From positions 1 to 64,000 of the forward strand of contig NW_027150009.1 in NCBI RefSeq assembly GCF_031143425.1: a stretch of 64,000 nucleotides of DNA, read 5' to 3'. A program made the position numbers and the translations under genes. This document shows, piece after piece, positions 60,339 through 64,000 of this stretch (position 1 is its first letter; each line of letters opens with the position of its first letter). Source of the stretch: Pleurodeles waltl (taxonomy: Eukaryota; Chordata; Amphibia; Caudata; Salamandridae). Under the pieces are notes generated by a model. That model did not search any database. It was not told the origin of the DNA and saw only the letters and a program-made list of their open reading frames with translations.

Positions 60339-61488
60339 TCACCCCATCTTGGATTCCCCTAGGTCTCTAGTTTTCAGAAATGCACAGGTTTGGTAGGTTT
60401 CCCTAGGTGGCGGCTGAGCTACAGTCCAAAATCTACAGGTAGGCACTTTGCAAAAAACACCTCTGTTTTCCTTCAAAAATTTGGATGTGTCCACGTTGCG
60501 CTTTGGGGCGTTTCCTGTCGCGGGCGCTAGGCCTACCCACACAAGTGAGGTATCAGTTTTATCGGGAGATGTAGGGGAACGCTGGGTGGAAGGAAATTTG
60601 TGGCTCCTCTCAGATTCCAGAACTTTCTGCCACAGAAATGTGAGGAACATGTGTTTTTTTTAGCCAAATTTTGAGGTTTGCAATGGATTCTGGGTAACAG
60701 AACCTGGTCCGAGCCACACAAGTCACCCCATCTTGGATTCCCCTAGGTCTCTAGTTTTCAGAAATGCACAGGTTTGGTAGGTTTCCCTAGGTGGCGGCTG
60801 AGCTACAGTCCAAAATCTACAGGTAGGCACTTTGCAAAAAACACCTCTGTTTTCATTCAAAAATTTGTCTGTGTCCACGTTGCGCTTTGGGGCATTTCCT
60901 GTTGCGGGCGCTAGGCCAACCCACACAAGTGAGGTATCATTTTTATAGGGAGACGTGGGGGAACGCTGGGTGGAAGGAAATTTGTGGCTCCTCTCAGATT
61001 CCAGAACTTTCTGCCACAGAAATGTGAGGAACATGTGTTTTTTTAGCCAAATTTTGAGGTTTGCAAAGGATTCTGGGTAACAGAACCTGGTCCGAGCCAC
61101 ACAAGTCACCCCATCTTGGATTCCCCTAGGTCTCTAGTTTTCAGAAATGCACAGGTTTAGTAGGTTTCCCTAGGTGGCGGCTGAGCTACAAGCCAAAATC
61201 TACAGGTAGGCACTTTGCAAAAAACACCTCTGTTTTCCTTCAAAAATTTGGATGTGTCCACGTTGCGCTTTGGGGCGTTTCCTGTCGCGGGCGCTAGGCC
61301 TACCCACACAAGTGAGGTATCAGTTTTATCGGGAGATGTGGGGGAACGCTGGGTGGAAGGAAATTTGTGGCTCCTCTCAGATTCCAGGACTTTCTGCCAC
61401 AGAAATGTGAGGAACAAGTGTTTTTTTAGCCAAATTTTGAGGTTTGCAAAGGATTCTGGGTAACAGAACCTGGTCCGAGCCACACAAG

Positions 61489-61871
61489 TCACCCCATCTA
61501 GGATTCCCCTATGTCTCTAGTTTTCAGAAATGTACAGGTTTGGTAGGTTTCCCTAGGTGGCAGCTGAGCTACAAGCCAAAATCTACAGGTAGGCACTTTG
61601 CAAAAAACACCTCTGTTTTCCTTCAAAAATTTGGATGTGTCCACGTTGTGCTTTGGGGCGTTTCCTGTCGCGGGCGCTAGGCCTACCCACACAAGTGAGG
61701 TATCATTTTTATCGGGAGACGTGGGGGAACACTGGGTGGAAGGAAATTTGTGGCTCCTCTCAGAATCCAGAACTTTCTGCCACAGAAATGTGAGGAACAT
61801 GTGTTTTTTTAGCCAAATTTTGAGGTTTGCAAAGGATTCTGGGTAACAGAACCTGGTCCGAGCCACACAAG
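61489..61871 (+). repeat. Hybrid monomer, unit 161 (137-type left)
   Basis: The left side has CCTATGTCTC, ATGTACAGG and GGCAGCTG as in units 137 and 147. From GGATGTG on it reads GTTGTGC, GAACACTGG and CAGAATCC, as in unit 164. The switch lies between 61562 and 61637. Confidence 0.75.
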
Positions 61872-63786
61872 TCACCCCATCTTGGATTCCACTAGGTCTC
61901 TAGTTTTCAGAAATGCACAGGTTTGGTAGGTTTCCCTAGGTGGCGGCTGAGCTACAAGCCAAAATCTACAGGTAGGCACTTTGCAAAAAACACCTCTGTT
62001 TTCCTTCAAAAATTTGGATGTGTCCACGTTGCGCTTTGGGGCGTTTCCTGTCGCGGGCGCTAGGCCTACCCACACAAGTGAGGTCTCAGTTTTATCGGGA
62101 GATGTGGGGGAACGCTGGGTGGAAGGAAATTTGTGGCTTCTCTCAGATTCCAGAACTTTCTGCCACAGAAATGTGAGGAACAAGTTTTTTTTTAGCCAAA
62201 TTTTGAGGTTTGCAAAGGATTCTGGGTAACAGAACCTGGTCCGAGCCACACAAGTCACCTCATCTTGGATTCCCCTAGGTCTTTAGTTTTTAGAAATGCA
62301 CAGGTTTGGTAGGTTTCCCTAGGTGGCAGCTGAGCTACAAGCCAAAATCTACAGGTAGGCACTTTGCAAAAAACACCTCTGTTTTCCTTCAAAAATTTGG
62401 ATATGTCCACGTTGCGCTTTGGGGCGTTTCCTGTCGCGGGCGCTAGGCCTACCCACACAAGTGAGGTATCATTTTTATCGGGAGATGTGGGGGAACGCTG
62501 GGTGGAAGGAAATTTGTGGCTCCTCTCAGATTCCAGAACTTTCTGCCACAGAAATGTGAGGAACATGTGTTTTTTTAGCCAAATTTTGAGGTTTGCAAAG
62601 GGTTCTGGGTAACAGAACCTGGTCCGAGCCACACAAGTCACCCCATCTTGGATTCCCCTAGGTCTCTAGTTTTTAGAAATGCACAGGTTTGGTAGGTTTC
62701 CCTAGGTGGCGGCTGAGCTACAAGCCAAAATCTACAGGTAGGCACTTTGCAAAAAACACCTCTGTTTTCCTTCCAAAATTTGGATGTGTCCACGTTGTGC
62801 TTTGGGGCGTTTCCTGTCGCGGGCGCTAGGCCTACCCACACAAGTGAGGTATCATTTTTATCGGGAGACGTGGGGGAACACTGGGTGGAAGGAAATTTGT
62901 GGCTCCTCTCAGAATCCAGAACTTTCTGCCACAGAAATGTGAGGAACAAGTGTTTTTTTAGCCAAATTTTGCGATTTGCAAAGGATTCTGGGTAACAGAA
63001 CCTGGTCCGAGCCACACAAGTCACCCCATCTTGGATTCCACTAGGTCTCTAGTTTTCAGAAATGCACAGGTTTGGTAGGTTTCCCTAGGTGGCGGCTGAG
63101 CTACAAGCCAAAATCTACAGGTAGGCACTTTGCAAAAAACACCTCTGTTTTCCTTCAAAAATTTGGATGTGTCCACGTTGCGCTTTGGGGCGTTTCCTGT
63201 CGCGGGCGCTAGGCCTACCCACACAAGTGAGGTCTCAGTTTTATCGGGAGATGTGGGGGAACGCTGGGTGGAAGGAAATTTGTGGCTCCTCTCAGATTCC
63301 AGAACTTTCTGCCACAGAAATGTGAGGAACAAGTTTTTTTTTAGCCAAATTTTGAGGTTTGCAAAGGATTCTGGGTAACAGAACCTGGTCCGAGCCACAC
63401 AAGTCACCTCATCTTGGATTCCCCTAGGTCTCTAGTTTTTAGAAATGCACAGGTTTGGTAGGTTTCCCTAGGTGGCAGCTGAGCTACAAGCCAAAATCTA
63501 CAGGTAGGCACTTTGCAAAAAACACCTCTGTTTTCCTTCAAAAATTTGGATATGTCCACGTTGCGCTTTGTGGCGTTTCCTGTCGCGGGCGCTAGGCCTA
63601 CCCACACAAGTGAGGTATCATTTTTATCGGGAGATGTGGGGGAACGCTGGGTGGAAGCAAATTTGTGGCTCCTCTCAGATTCCAGAACTTTCTGCCACAG
63701 AAATGTGAGGAACATGTGTTTTTTTAGCCAAATTTTGAGGTTTGCAAAGGATTCTGGGTAACAGAACCTGGTCCGAGCCACACAAG
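61489..63786 (+). repeat. Three-monomer tandem duplication: units 161-163 and 164-166
   Basis: Units 161 (right part) and 164 share GTTGTGC, GAACACTGG and CAGAATCC. Units 162 and 165 share the GTCTCAG/T9 form of unit 123. Units 163 and 166 share the TCACCTCATC start, GGATATG and GGGAGATGTG. The spacing is 1149 bp. Unit 166 then leads into a unit of the 125/153 type. Unit 164 has private changes (CTTCCAAAATTTGG, TTTGCGATTTGC). Confidence 0.8.
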
Positions 63787-64000
63787 TCACCCCATCTTGG
63801 ATTCCCCTAGGTCTCTAGTTTTCAGAAATGCACAGGTTTGGTAGGTTTCCCTAGGTGGCGGCTGAGCTACAAGCCAAAATCTACAGGTAGGGACTTTGCA
63901 AAAAACACCTCTGTTTTCCTTCAAAAATTTGGATATGTCCACGTTGCGCTTTGGGTCGTTTCCTGTCGCGGGCGCTAGGCCTACCCACACAAGTGAGGTA
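63787..64000 (+). repeat. Partial monomer at right edge (unit 167)
   Basis: The 214 bp present carry AGGGACTTTGC, GGATATG and TTTGGGTCGTTTCC, a combination otherwise seen only in units 125 (47700) and 153 (58424). A third copy of the 124-127 block probably continues beyond the window. Confidence 0.9.

Larger units (their letters stand above)
58041..61488 (+). repeat. Shortened recopy of units 124-136 (units 152-160)
   Basis: Units 152-155 match 124-127, 28 monomers upstream, including AGGGACTTTGC, TTTGGGTCG, CAGAATGCAC and GCAGAGG. Unit 156 fuses 128 and 129, and 157 fuses 130 and 131. Units 158 and 159 match 132 and 133, counterparts of 134-135 are missing, and 160 matches 136 but with GTCGCGGG. 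Four monomers have been lost relative to the source, by two fusions and one two-monomer deletion. Confidence 0.84.
1..64000 (+). repeat. Satellite array, 383-bp monomer, 166 complete copies plus two partial ends
   Basis: The same landmarks recur every 383 bp from end to end: TCACCCCATC, CCTAGG twice, CTACAGGTAGGCAC, GTGTCCACGTTGCGC, GTCGCGGGCGCTAGG, TTTCTGCCACAGAAA and CTGGGTAACAGAACC. All copies have one orientation. Only small indels break the period, and there is no inversion and no inserted foreign sequence. Monomers fall into several recognisable subtypes that differ at a limited set of sites and are arranged in higher-order blocks, described separately. No CDS, tRNA or rRNA was recognised. 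The class (satellite DNA) is certain. The family name, species and chromosomal location cannot be read from the sequence. Confidence 0.98.

Noticed and set aside
319..63761. Plus-strand frames of 62-101 codons
   Set aside because: They begin with TTG or inside the repeat and overlap the minus-strand frames. Their lengths shift with single indels. There is no ribosome-binding or promoter context and no recognised family.
210..63990. Minus-strand frames of up to 128 codons (167 in one case, 3543-4046) as a tandem gene family
   Set aside because: They start with GTG, are ended once per monomer by the frame shift of a 383-bp period, differ freely at the amino-acid level, and match no domain I recognise. 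The 167-codon case arises only from the 5-bp insertion in unit 10.
1..64000. CRISPR array
   Set aside because: The repeated unit is 383 bp with no short repeat/unique spacer alternation. Variation is by point changes along the whole unit.
1..64000. Telomeric, rDNA or retroelement (LTR, reverse transcriptase) sequence
   Set aside because: No TTAGGG-like runs, no recognisable rRNA segments and no polymerase or integrase motifs in any frame.

Overview
The whole 64 kb window is one uninterrupted head-to-tail tandem array (satellite DNA). From position 210 to 63786 I count 166 complete monomers, all in the same orientation, with a 209-bp partial monomer on the left and a 214-bp partial on the right. 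The monomer is 383 bp: 148 of 166 have exactly that net length and the rest differ by 1-5 bp. I see no protein-coding gene, RNA gene, transposon or non-satellite DNA. Open frames recur on both strands, but they begin with GTG (minus) or TTG (plus), are cut once per monomer because 383 is not a multiple of 3, and change amino acids freely between copies. I treat them as shadows of the repeat.

The organism cannot be named from the sequence. A 64 kb pure satellite with higher-order structure, and variation concentrated in CpG to TpG/CpA changes, points to a eukaryote with CpG methylation (vertebrate-like or plant-like). Centromeric, pericentromeric or other heterochromatic location is an inference only.

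The interest lies in the monomer order. Here monomers are numbered from n=1 at 210, starting at the T of the conserved TCACC. Shared private variants show nested duplication. Monomers 29-46 (10937-17830) and 47-66 (17831-25490) are an 18/20-monomer tandem pair. Monomers 68-96 (25874-36980) and 97-122 (36981-46934) are a 29/26-monomer pair. Monomers 129-138 (49231-53060) and 139-148 (53061-56891) are a 10-monomer pair. Monomers 124-137 recur as a shortened version at 152-161. Monomers 8-20 recur at 67-79, 59 monomers away. Smaller 3- and 4-monomer duplications sit inside these. Copies differ by whole monomers, and several deletions have left hybrid monomers of exactly 383 bp. That is the footprint of in-register unequal crossing-over. 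Four hybrid breakpoints are compatible with one 12-bp interval around a G-run, and two others fall near a T-tract.

Inside each monomer there is a nine-CpG cluster, two small inverted repeats, an A-tract region, a G-run segment and two CCTAGG palindromes. These could affect chromatin or recombination, but nothing in the sequence proves a function. All correspondences were read by eye from shared variants; percent identities were not computed.
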